This document shows, piece by piece, positions 16,715-24,319 of a DNA stretch of 64,000 bases. A program made the translations under genes and the position numbers. The stretch is from Leptolinea sp. HRD-7 (lineage in GTDB: Bacteria > Chloroflexota > Anaerolineae > Anaerolineales > Anaerolineaceae). The notes below the pieces were generated by a model. That model made no database searches, was not told where the DNA came from, and saw only the letters and a list, made by a program, of their open reading frames with translations. The number at the start of each line of letters is the position of its first letter. Within the stretch, counting starts at the first letter, position 1. The stretch is taken from positions 2,946,001 through 3,010,000 of the forward strand of contig AP024710.1 in the NCBI GenBank assembly GCA_024363285.1, written 5' to 3'.

Positions 16715-17884
16715 TTATTTCGTTCTTGTCACATCGGATGGAAGGTGATTTAGGTCCAAAACCGGATCATCGCAAAACAACATAGCGCGTTCAATGACAT
16801 GACTCAATTCGCGTATATTGCCGGGCCAATCATAGGCAGTCAGCGCCTGAAGTGCACGGGGAGAAATATCAGATATATTCAATCCCTGCCGGGCATTTTG
16901 TTCGCGTATAAAAAATCCCACCAATTCAGGAATATCTTCTTTTCTTTCTCGTAAAGGAGGTAGTTCAAGATCAACTACTTTTAACCGGTAATACAAATCC
17001 TCGCGAAATTCTCCATCACTCATCATCTTTTTCAAGTCGCGGTTTGATGCGGAGACAATTTGAATGTCGATTTTATTGGTGCTGGTACCACCTACCCGGC
17101 GGATAGATTTTTCTTCCACAGCCCTTAGCAATTTAGATTGCATTTCTAATGGCATCTTTGATATCTCATCCAAAAACAATACACCGCTATCGGCGATTTC
17201 CATAAGGCCATGTTTTCGTACATCTGCCCCGGTGAACGCTCCTTTTTCATGTCCAAAAAGTTCAGACTCCAGCACTGTCGGCTGAATGGCAGCACAGTTT
17301 ATGGCCACAAATTGTTTTGATGAACGCGGACCTGATTTATGAATGAATTGTGCCAGAACTTCTTTACCTGTTCCGGTTTCACCGGTGATCAATACCGAGA
17401 CAGATGCTTGAGCGGCGCGAACCGCGTGCTCAATTACGGTCTTCATCTTATCGCTTTTGCCAACTACAAAGTTGATGTTTGACTGTTTTTCACGCAAATA
17501 AGCCAGTTCTCGCCGCATCGCGACGATCTCTTGAGCCCGTTCAATCGATTGTTCCAGATGCTGCATATTGATCGGTTTGGTGAGGAAGTCATGAGCACCA
17601 TTTTTCATTACATCAACAGCCATTTCAATATCACCGTAACCGGTGATCACAATGATTGGCGGACGGGCAGGAAGTGAGTTTACTTCATATAATAAATTTG
17701 GCCCATAACCATCTGGAAGTTGAACATCCAACAAAATTACATCCCCCACTCCAGTGTTGATCAGATCACGAGCTTCTCTTAATGTGCCGGCTCCTGTAAC
17801 CTCATACCCTTTGGCTGTCAGGTATTCACCAATATTTTTCCGCGCATTCTCTTCGTCATCAACAATCAATACATTTGTGCTCAT
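16715..17884 (-). CDS. NtrC-type sigma-54 activator without DNA-binding domain
   Basis: The 389-residue protein has a receiver domain (acidic pocket D9-D10, phospho-acceptor D53 in LLDVQLPD, K in FLTKP). The AAA+ sigma-54 interaction domain has Walker A GETGTGKE, the sigma-54 contact loop GAFTGA at 215-220, Walker B GVLFLDEIS and a C-terminal WPGNIREL sensor. The protein stops about 25 residues later, so the usual Fis-type HTH (about 50 residues) is absent. Only 57 bases separate the stop from the next gene, so it is not a frameshifted remnant. Such activators must work from solution. It lies 1 base after the kinase gene, its evident partner. Confidence 0.93.
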   Translation of the reverse strand: MSTNVLIVDDEENARKNIGEYLTAKGYEVTGAGTLREARDLINTGVGDVILLDVQLPDGYGPNLLYEVNSLPARPPIIVITGYGDIEMAVDVMKNGAHDFLTKPINMQHLEQSIERAQEIVAMRRELAYLREKQSNINFVVGKSDKMKTVIEHAVRAAQASVSVLITGETGTGKEVLAQFIHKSGPRSSKQFVAINCAAIQPTVLESELFGHEKGAFTGADVRKHGLMEIADSGVLFLDEISKMPLEMQSKLLRAVEEKSIRRVGGTSTNKIDIQIVSASNRDLKKMMSDGEFREDLYYRLKVVDLELPPLRERKEDIPELVGFFIREQNARQGLNISDISPRALQALTAYDWPGNIRELSHVIERAMLFCDDPVLDLNHLPSDVTRTK

Positions 17885-17885
17885 A

Positions 17886-19832
17886 TCACTCTCCGCTGCA
17901 TGCTGGCAAATAAACGTGGAATATAGTTCCCCCCGGGAAAGATTTTACCGTGATATTTCCCTGATGGGCAGTGACAATTCGCTTTGTAATAGCCAAACCG
18001 AGTCCGGTACCGTGAGACTTAGACGTCACAAATGGTTCAAACATTCGCTCACGAATTTCATCTGGAATTCCGGGACCGTTATCCGATACGGTGACTTCAA
18101 CCTGTGGGCGGTTGAGAAGGGTATGATCCGGGTTGACATGAATGGCCAGGGTTCCACCATTTTGGCTCATGGCGTCTATTGCATTTGAGATCAGATTGGT
18201 AAATACCTGTTCAAGCGCTCGCGGATCGCCATTGATAGCGGGCAGATTCTTCGCGGCTGAAATAAATGGCTGAACGTTCACCCTAGCAAGGCGTGGCCGC
18301 CAGCGGTCGATCAATCTGTGAAGGAATTGATCAAGATCGATTTTTTCAAGTTTCAATTCTGTCGGTTTAGAAAATGCCAGAATAGATTCCATTAAATGAT
18401 CCAGGCGGCTACAATCACCGAGCATTCGGTTGAGCACTTCCACATTGACATCTTCTTTTGGAAGCCTCGCGGTGACCAGTTGAAGACCGGTTGATATATT
18501 ATTGATCGGGTTGCGAACTTCATGAGCAAAAATAGCCGTAAATTCACCCAGAATAGCCCGTTGCTCCAACTGCTGACTGCGGAGCCTGATTTGTTCGTGT
18601 TCACTGATATCTCGAATGAACATAACAATACCCAATACTTCCCGGTCTTTCATGACCGGAATTACCTGGATATGAGCCGGAAATGACTGCCCGTTTCTCC
18701 TATGGACATTTACATTTCCCATATTGTGTGTGGGAATACCTTGCAGGCAAGATTCGAGCACTGTCATCATTCGATCAGGCCCTATGACCACATTGGCTGC
18801 CGGCTGATTCTTTACTTCCCAGGCAGCATATTGCAACATCCATTCTGCCGCCGGGTTAATTTCAATAATATGTAAGTCCGGTGAAATAAATAAAATGCCT
18901 TCCTGGCTATGTTCAAAGACAGTTCCTCGCACATCAGCCGTTAACTTTTGTGCCTGAACTTCCTTTCGCAAATTATCGATCAAAATAAAGTGTTGCAATG
19001 CGGCTGTCAGATGAGCTGAAAGCACTTTAAGAGTATTTTCCATCCGGTCGGAAGGTTGTAATTCTTGATCCCCAACTACGAGTAATCCAAACAAAGCATT
19101 CCTCTGACCCAGAGGCGTGGTTGCCACAAAGCTTAGATTACTAACCAGAGCCGAGCGTTGAACCTCAGCCACAACTTTTCGTCCGGGAATCCAAATTGTT
19201 GGCGCAGATAGTTGGACAAGATCAGAGGAAGGTAATATCTCTGGAAAAATTTCAGATTGTTTGTCGAATGAGATTCGAATTAACCTGGGTTGCTGCCCAT
19301 CAGCTTTATAAATACAGATCTTCCGCGCGCGTGTCATCAACCTTGTTATTTCGAAACCCTTTAGCAAGGATTTTTCAAGCGAAGGCTCTTCACGGATTGT
19401 CGCGAGCTCCATAAAACCAGAAAACATATCCGATTGCCAGGCGCCCTGTGATTCCGCATGCTTTGCTTCTGGAATAAAGGTCAACAACCCCCAGGTCTGT
19501 TCGGCATTAAGCAATGTCCCTTGAACGATTACCGGGATCGGATTTCGTTTCCTGCGCGCCAGATTAGCTGTCAAAGGTTCGCCAGATTGGAAGAATTCTT
19601 GCGAAAAATCAGGCAGAATATCAACTATAGTCACTCCGGCCAGTTCGATCTGTGAAAAAGCTGTTAATTGAATGAAGGCCGGATTTGATTGATAAATAAA
19701 CAATGTTCTTAAATCCAAAACAACCGCCGCTTCATTAAAGGCGTTCAAAAGATACGTAAATTCTTGAACGCCAGGAATTCTCGGCCGGTTGATGGATGAA
19801 TTAAGCGTACTATTCTGTATAGGTTCGCTCAT
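17886..19832 (-). CDS. Soluble PAS-GAF-PAS sensor histidine kinase
   Basis: From the ATG at 19832 the protein has 648 residues. An N-terminal PAS domain (about 22-130), a GAF-like domain (about 150-295), a second PAS (about 305-420), a dimerisation/phosphoacceptor domain with H437 in FAHEVRNPINNIS, and an ATPase domain with NLISNAIDAM, DNGPGIP and GTGLGLAI boxes follow in order. There is no membrane segment, so it senses a cytosolic signal. It should phosphorylate the adjacent activator, as NtrB does NtrC. The ATG shares its A with the rpoN stop codon (TGATG), so translation is coupled. The TTG at 19835 is a less likely start. Confidence 0.92.
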   Translation of the reverse strand: MSEPIQNSTLNSSINRPRIPGVQEFTYLLNAFNEAAVVLDLRTLFIYQSNPAFIQLTAFSQIELAGVTIVDILPDFSQEFFQSGEPLTANLARRKRNPIPVIVQGTLLNAEQTWGLLTFIPEAKHAESQGAWQSDMFSGFMELATIREEPSLEKSLLKGFEITRLMTRARKICIYKADGQQPRLIRISFDKQSEIFPEILPSSDLVQLSAPTIWIPGRKVVAEVQRSALVSNLSFVATTPLGQRNALFGLLVVGDQELQPSDRMENTLKVLSAHLTAALQHFILIDNLRKEVQAQKLTADVRGTVFEHSQEGILFISPDLHIIEINPAAEWMLQYAAWEVKNQPAANVVIGPDRMMTVLESCLQGIPTHNMGNVNVHRRNGQSFPAHIQVIPVMKDREVLGIVMFIRDISEHEQIRLRSQQLEQRAILGEFTAIFAHEVRNPINNISTGLQLVTARLPKEDVNVEVLNRMLGDCSRLDHLMESILAFSKPTELKLEKIDLDQFLHRLIDRWRPRLARVNVQPFISAAKNLPAINGDPRALEQVFTNLISNAIDAMSQNGGTLAIHVNPDHTLLNRPQVEVTVSDNGPGIPDEIRERMFEPFVTSKSHGTGLGLAITKRIVTAHQGNITVKSFPGGTIFHVYLPACSGE

Positions 19833-21238
19833 CAAACTCCGGGCGTGGGTCTCCTCAGATGCGCGGGCAAGATACCCTCCATGGCGCGATACTTGGCTAC
19901 AGTCCGGCGGGCTACCTGATATCCCTGTTGCGAAAGAAGATCGGCAATTTCAGTATCGCTCAACGACCGCCCTTCTTTTTCAATGATTTCTTTTAATACT
20001 TTGCGTACATTCAAAGATCGGTCAAAGAACATGGCCAGAGGTACGATTCGTCCATTGGGTAATTGAACGGCTTTGTTCGCCACAGCCCGTGAAATGGTCG
20101 ATTCATGCACTCCAAGCTCAACCGAAAGCGATGCGCGAGTGACTGGCTTAAGGTACTTCTCGCCGTGGCAGATAAAATTTCGCTGCAATCCTGCAACTCT
20201 CTGCATCAACCGCGTAATGGTATGATTTCGCTGTTGTAAGCATTTGACAAATAATGAGGCGCGTTCCAGATCGTTCTTCCAGTCATCTTTCTTTTCCTGC
20301 TCAGCTTCATGGATAGCCGATCGGAACATCGGGTTGACCCGTAATGTACCATTCAACGGCATGATGATTTCAATTAACAAAGGTTTGGTTGGGTCATCAT
20401 TCAGATATGAAATCAGAATATCCGGCCGGTGATAAACCTGGGGAGGTGTCTCAGTAGATTGACGCACATCGCCCCAGTGAGAACGCGCCGGAAACGGATT
20501 CAGGTTTTCGCTAATGAAGGCAACCGCCTGATGCACCGTGCGCAAACTTACCTTAAAGGCGCGGGCTAACTCAGCATACTGGTGACGTGAAAGCAAACCC
20601 ATTTCTTTTTCTATCATTGGCCGGGCCAGAACCGGTATATCATGCGATTCCCCCAGTAAATCCAATTGAACCAACAACGCCTCTTGAGGCGAACATGAAC
20701 CCACACCATACGGTTCAGCATGTTGAATTTTTCTCTGTATACCTTCCACTTTTGACAAGGGAACATGAAAATAACGAGCAATTTCCACCAGCGGAATGGA
20801 AAGCAATCCATCGTCATCCAAATGGGTTAGAAAATATGCAGCAATGGCCCGCTCAGATCCATCTAATTCCGAAGCAATCTGGCGCAAGACAAATGTTGGC
20901 AAATCCTCCGTTGTGGAAGAATAATTATCTTCCGGCATTTCTTCGCTGTTCACACCTGAACTAAAGTTAAAATCTTCACGTGGAGAGACAAATACAATTG
21001 GCTCATCAGCCGCGTCAGACCTGGGTGAACTGCATGTCGGACACATTGCATGCGGCGCCAACAGCCGGTGACAGGTAGGGCACCGGCGTTCTTCAATCAA
21101 TTCCAGAGCCGGGTTTGAGGCCAGCTCAGATTCAATTTGTTCTCTAAGTTCATCCGCCGTCAGGCTTAATAACGTCATGGTTTGTGCCAGATGGGCGGTA
21201 GTTAATGGTCGAAGAGATTGTTGGTGAGTTTGAAACAT
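19832..21238 (-). CDS. rpoN: RNA polymerase sigma-54 factor with a zinc-ribbon insert
   Basis: The 468-residue protein has the Gln/Leu-rich region I (SLRPLTTAHLAQTMTLLSLT, then SELASNPALEL). The core-binding domain occupies about 110-300, the -12 HTH lies at about 355-385 (SLSVELGVHESTISRAVANK), and the RpoN box is VARRTVAKYRAMEGIL. Unusually, region II begins with a CxxC-N10-CxxC motif (CPTCHRLLAPHAMCPTC, about 53-69), a likely zinc ribbon. It directs polymerase to -24/-12 promoters and needs an AAA+ activator to open them; that activator and its kinase are the next two genes. Its own upstream region carries overlapping sigma-54 and sigma-70 promoter matches. Confidence 0.95.
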   Translation of the reverse strand: MFQTHQQSLRPLTTAHLAQTMTLLSLTADELREQIESELASNPALELIEERRCPTCHRLLAPHAMCPTCSSPRSDAADEPIVFVSPREDFNFSSGVNSEEMPEDNYSSTTEDLPTFVLRQIASELDGSERAIAAYFLTHLDDDGLLSIPLVEIARYFHVPLSKVEGIQRKIQHAEPYGVGSCSPQEALLVQLDLLGESHDIPVLARPMIEKEMGLLSRHQYAELARAFKVSLRTVHQAVAFISENLNPFPARSHWGDVRQSTETPPQVYHRPDILISYLNDDPTKPLLIEIIMPLNGTLRVNPMFRSAIHEAEQEKKDDWKNDLERASLFVKCLQQRNHTITRLMQRVAGLQRNFICHGEKYLKPVTRASLSVELGVHESTISRAVANKAVQLPNGRIVPLAMFFDRSLNVRKVLKEIIEKEGRSLSDTEIADLLSQQGYQVARRTVAKYRAMEGILPAHLRRPTPGV

Positions 21239-21259
21239 AGCTTCCCTAACCTTCCGATC

Positions 21260-21288
21260 AGTATATCCTTATATAGCTAATAGTGCAA
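21260..21288 (-). promoter_or_regulatory. Sigma-70 type promoter of the rpoN block
   Basis: On the - strand TTGCAC (21288-21283) and TATACT (21265-21260) are separated by 17 bases. The -35 box is the same bases as the -12 element of the overlapping sigma-54 site, so the two holoenzymes could not bind together. Confidence 0.65.
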
Positions 21289-21299
21289 GTTATGTGCCA
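21284..21299 (-). promoter_or_regulatory. Sigma-54 (-24/-12) promoter of rpoN
   Basis: On the - strand TGGCAC-ATAAC-TTGCA is an exact match to the sigma-54 consensus with GG-N10-GC spacing, 46 bases upstream of the rpoN ATG. The predicted start is near 21273. It implies autoregulation of sigma-54, positive if activated, or negative if idle sigma-54 holoenzyme blocks the overlapping sigma-70 promoter. Confidence 0.75.
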
Positions 21300-21340
21300 G
21301 ACTGTTTCAGGTAAAATCAAGACAGATCGGATGAGACCCA

Positions 21341-22705
21341 ATGAATACTGAATTGACAATAATTGGCGGTGGGCTAGCCGGTTGTGAAGCTGCATTTCAG
21401 GCGGCGGAACGGGGCATTGATGTATTGCTATACGAAATGCGCCCAGAATCCACTACTCCAGCCCATAAAACCGATAAACTCGCAGAATTGGTTTGCTCTA
21501 ATTCACTTGGTTCGTTGCTACCAGACCGCGCCTCCGGCTTACTGATGGATGAATTGTCACGATGTAATTCACTACTTTTAAAGGTTGCGCGGATTTCAGC
21601 CGTTCCATCTGGCAGTTCACTTTCAGTTGACCGAGAAGCTTTTTCAAAAGGGATTGAAGAGGCGCTTAAAAACCACCCACGTATTACGACAATCCGAAAA
21701 GAGGTCAAACAAATTCCAGATGGACCGGTAATTATCGCGTCTGGCCCGTTGACTTCACCCGGGCTGGCCTCTAGCATAGCCAATTTTACTGGTAAAGATA
21801 ATCTTTTCTTCTTTGATGCCCTTGCGCCTATCATCCGCAAAGAATCAATCGATATGTCGATCGCATTTTCGGCGTCTCGTTTTGCCTGGGAAAAAAATGA
21901 AACCGCTGATTACATTAATTGTCCTCTAAACCGCGAAGAATTTGAACGTTTCGTGAACGAGCTCACTAAAGCTGAGCGAATTCCTCTTACAGGTGATGAG
22001 GTCAACATCAATCATGGGGTAAAGGCCAGTAAGGGAGTTTTCTTTGAAGGCTGCCTGCCTATAGAAGAGATTGCGCGCCGTGGAACTCGGACGTTGTGCT
22101 TTGGCCCGATGCGTCCTATCGGTTTACGCAATCCACATAAGGAACAAAAACCTTATGCCGTTCTACAATTGCGGCAAGACAATCTATCAGCAACTCTGTA
22201 TAACATGGTCGGTTTTCAAACCAATCTGACATTCGCTGAACAGAAAAGAGTCTTCCGTATGATCCCCGGCCTGGAAAAGGCTGAATTTGAGCGTTTCGGT
22301 CAAATGCACAGAAACACATTCATCTCGTCGCCAGATGTTTTGCTCCCTTCTTTACAAACCCGTTTGCGGCCTGATTTATTCTTTGCGGGTCAGATTACCG
22401 GTGTTGAAGGATATCTTGGGAATATTGCGTCGGGTTTGCTGGCCGGTATAAACGCGGCAAATTATTTAAACAATAAGGATTTGGTGATCTTTCCCAAAGG
22501 GACGATGTTGGGCGCGCTGTGCCGTTACATTACGGAATGTCCTTCCAGCAATTTTCAACCTATGAAAGCAAATTTCGGGTTATTACCCGAATTGGAAGAC
22601 CGTTTTGTGATGCGGCTTGAACGGGCATCCAGGTATGTAACTCGAGCGAAAGCTGTAATGGATGATTTTATGGCAAACATCATGCTTTTTTCGGGAGGAA
22701 CATGA
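21341..22705 (+). CDS. trmFO: Methylenetetrahydrofolate--tRNA-(uracil-5-)-methyltransferase
   Basis: This 454-residue FAD enzyme makes ribothymidine at position 54 of tRNA using methylenetetrahydrofolate. The N-terminal dinucleotide-binding motif is IIGGGLAGCEAAFQAAERG. GidA-family blocks follow: LVCSNSLGS, FFEGCLPIEEIARRGTRTL, the LFFAGQITGVEGYLGNIASG segment, and PSSNFQPMKANFGLLP near the C-terminus. Length is normal. It is divergent from rpoN; a TAAAAT at 21312-21317 may be its -10 box but no good -35 is seen. The stop overlaps the next gene by 4 bases (ATGA). Confidence 0.96.
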   Translation: MNTELTIIGGGLAGCEAAFQAAERGIDVLLYEMRPESTTPAHKTDKLAELVCSNSLGSLLPDRASGLLMDELSRCNSLLLKVARISAVPSGSSLSVDREAFSKGIEEALKNHPRITTIRKEVKQIPDGPVIIASGPLTSPGLASSIANFTGKDNLFFFDALAPIIRKESIDMSIAFSASRFAWEKNETADYINCPLNREEFERFVNELTKAERIPLTGDEVNINHGVKASKGVFFEGCLPIEEIARRGTRTLCFGPMRPIGLRNPHKEQKPYAVLQLRQDNLSATLYNMVGFQTNLTFAEQKRVFRMIPGLEKAEFERFGQMHRNTFISSPDVLLPSLQTRLRPDLFFAGQITGVEGYLGNIASGLLAGINAANYLNNKDLVIFPKGTMLGALCRYITECPSSNFQPMKANFGLLPELEDRFVMRLERASRYVTRAKAVMDDFMANIMLFSGGT

Positions 22706-23592
22706 AAAAGATTAAAGAACTGGATGAAAAGATTTTTCTTCTATGTGTCGTATTTATCATGCTGATAGGATTATTTGAAATCTCCACGATAAGAAAAACA
22801 TCTTTTGACGCGCAAAACGCTTTTTATTACCTGACCATCCTTCAATCCAAAGGGCCTCGAATTCCGGGATATGCCGCCCATGACATGGCAGTGGATTTCA
22901 TTACTTCAACTCTTCATAAAAATGGCTGGCAAGTTGAAATCCAGGCAGGCGAAGTCAACGGACACCCTTACCGCAATATTATCGGTAAGATGGGAACGCA
23001 GGCAACCAAACTCTTGTTAGGTTCACACTATGATTCCCGTCTAATTGCAGACAATGATCACAACCCTGATTGGCACAATTATCAGGTTCCGGGAGCCAAC
23101 GATGGAGGATCTTCTACCGCTGTCCTTCTGGAACTATCACGGATTCTGGCGGTAGATAACAGGACAGGGATTGCCCTTGTTTTCTTCGATATTGAAGATC
23201 AAGGAAGGATTGATGGATGGGATTGGATATTGGGAAGCCGTGAGTATGTCAAACGCAATTCAGCAAAACCGCGTATGATGGTTCTACTCGATATGGTCGG
23301 CGGACATAATCAAACCATTCAACCGCCATCCAATTCAGATAAAGAAATCTACAGACAGATTCAACAAGTAGCCGCCCAATTTAAATATGATGATCATTTT
23401 TTGAACGCGTCTCAAGGAGTTATCCTTGATGATCATGTCCCATTTTTAGAAGCGGGTGTCCCATCTGTCAATTTGATTGATATTGTTGATCCTAATTGGC
23501 ACACAACTCAAGACGATCTTGAAAACGTTAGTATTTTTAGTCTTCAGCGAATAGGTGACACGTTGATAGAGTGGATTAACCATACCCATTAA
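22702..23592 (+). CDS. Membrane-anchored M28-family metallopeptidase (glutaminyl-cyclase-like)
   Basis: The 296-residue protein has one N-terminal hydrophobic segment (about 8-27), so the catalytic domain probably faces outside. Zinc-ligand blocks of M28 are present: LGSHYDSRL, PGANDGGSSTAVLLEL, FDIEDQG and a late NLIDIVDPNWHTTQDD. The EDQG and WILGSREYV pattern resembles glutaminyl-peptide cyclotransferases as well as aminopeptidases, so either cyclisation of N-terminal Gln or peptide hydrolysis is possible. It is coupled to trmFO by a 4-base overlap. This is more likely a shared transcript than a shared function. Confidence 0.85.
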   Translation: MKKIKELDEKIFLLCVVFIMLIGLFEISTIRKTSFDAQNAFYYLTILQSKGPRIPGYAAHDMAVDFITSTLHKNGWQVEIQAGEVNGHPYRNIIGKMGTQATKLLLGSHYDSRLIADNDHNPDWHNYQVPGANDGGSSTAVLLELSRILAVDNRTGIALVFFDIEDQGRIDGWDWILGSREYVKRNSAKPRMMVLLDMVGGHNQTIQPPSNSDKEIYRQIQQVAAQFKYDDHFLNASQGVILDDHVPFLEAGVPSVNLIDIVDPNWHTTQDDLENVSIFSLQRIGDTLIEWINHTH

Positions 23593-23601
23593 AAATGGCT
23601 A

Positions 23602-23630
23602 TTGACTTTTCAATTTTGATTCCATAGAAT
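23602..23630 (+). promoter_or_regulatory. Sigma-70 type promoter of the csp leader
   Basis: TTGACT (23602-23607) and TAGAAT (23625-23630) with a 17-base spacer. The predicted start is near 23637, giving a leader of about 157 bases to the csp ATG that includes a terminator-like hairpin. A 25-codon frame of basic character starts at the ATG at 23640, almost at the 5' end. Confidence 0.7.
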
Positions 23631-23674
23631 ATTTACAGTATGGCGATTGTGTACTCAGTTAAAAGAAAAGGGGA

Positions 23675-23711
23675 CCGGTCTGTTAAACCGCTACGCAGGC
23701 CGGGGTTTTTG
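23675..23711 (+). terminator. Intrinsic terminator/attenuator in the csp leader
   Basis: CCGGTCTG (23675-23682) pairs with CAGGCCGG (23696-23703) through one G-U pair, followed by GGTTTTTGTTTT. It lies after the promoter at 23602 and 83 bases before csp, so transcripts must pass it to reach csp. It could define a short RNA of about 75 bases or a cold-responsive attenuator. Confidence 0.65.
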
Positions 23712-23793
23712 TTTTAAGCCTGCTGGTATCCTTTACTTAACGCAGACACAGATGCCAATCCATCATCCGTTTTAGTTTCAGGAGTGTATTCCC

Positions 23794-24003
23794 ATGAGTG
23801 ATATTGAAACCGGCACAGTAAAGTGGTTCAACACCAGCAAGGGTTATGGCTTCATTCAGCGTAATGGCGCCCCCGATGTGTTTGTCCACTACTCAGCGAT
23901 TGACGCTGAGGGATTCAAGAACCTTGAAGAAGGCCAGAAAGTGGAATTCTCCATCGAAAAAAGCCCCAAAGGACTCCAGGCGGTACACGTCAAACTAATA
24001 TAA
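23794..24003 (+). CDS. csp: Cold-shock domain protein
   Basis: A 69-residue single cold-shock domain with both RNA-binding motifs: KGYGFIQ (RNP1) and VFVHYSAI (RNP2). It binds single-stranded RNA and DNA and can act as an RNA chaperone or antiterminator. The start is set by AGGAG 9 bases before the ATG. Its leader contains a terminator-like hairpin, which would suit autoregulation by antitermination. A strong terminator follows. Which Csp paralogue this is, and whether it is cold-induced, cannot be told. Confidence 0.96.
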   Translation: MSDIETGTVKWFNTSKGYGFIQRNGAPDVFVHYSAIDAEGFKNLEEGQKVEFSIEKSPKGLQAVHVKLI

Positions 24004-24016
24004 CTAAAACAACATC

Positions 24017-24048
24017 AAAACCTCCCCTTTTACGGGGAGGTTTTTTTT
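24017..24048. terminator. Bidirectional terminator after csp
   Basis: AAAACCTCCCC (24017-24027) pairs with GGGGAGGTTTT (24034-24044), followed by a run of eight Ts. It overlaps the stop codon of the convergent membrane-protein gene and would also terminate that transcript (AAAA before the stem reads as TTTT on the - strand). Confidence 0.92.
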
Positions 24049-24319
24049 ATGGGGTTTGTTTTGGTTCTTCCTGGAATAGCCAGTAACCAAGTGACAAAAA
24101 AATGATGGCTCCAACAATTGCCGAACCTAATCGCAGTGGGCCAACAGTTCCAATAGCCAACCCGGCTGAAACACCGGCAAAATGACCAAGCCAGAAACCC
24201 ACCAGACTTACTACTACATCAATTAGCAGGTCAAATAACGTGCCACCCTTCCATAGGTGGAATAAAGCACCCATTAATGTAGAAATCAAAACTCCAAAGA
24301 GAAAAGCCGGCAGTGTCAT
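24047..24319 (-). CDS. Small membrane protein after mnmA
   Basis: A 90-residue hydrophobic protein of unrecognised family with about three membrane segments: about 4-22, 30-52 (DLLIDVVVSLVGFWLGHFAG) and 58-82. I place the start at the ATG at 24319 because it overlaps the mnmA stop (ATGA) and has AAGAAG upstream; the longer frame from 24358 would sit inside mnmA. It is the last gene of the desulfurase-mnmA operon and ends in the shared csp terminator. No function can be assigned. Confidence 0.7.
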   Translation of the reverse strand: MTLPAFLFGVLISTLMGALFHLWKGGTLFDLLIDVVVSLVGFWLGHFAGVSAGLAIGTVGPLRLGSAIVGAIIFLSLGYWLFQEEPKQTP

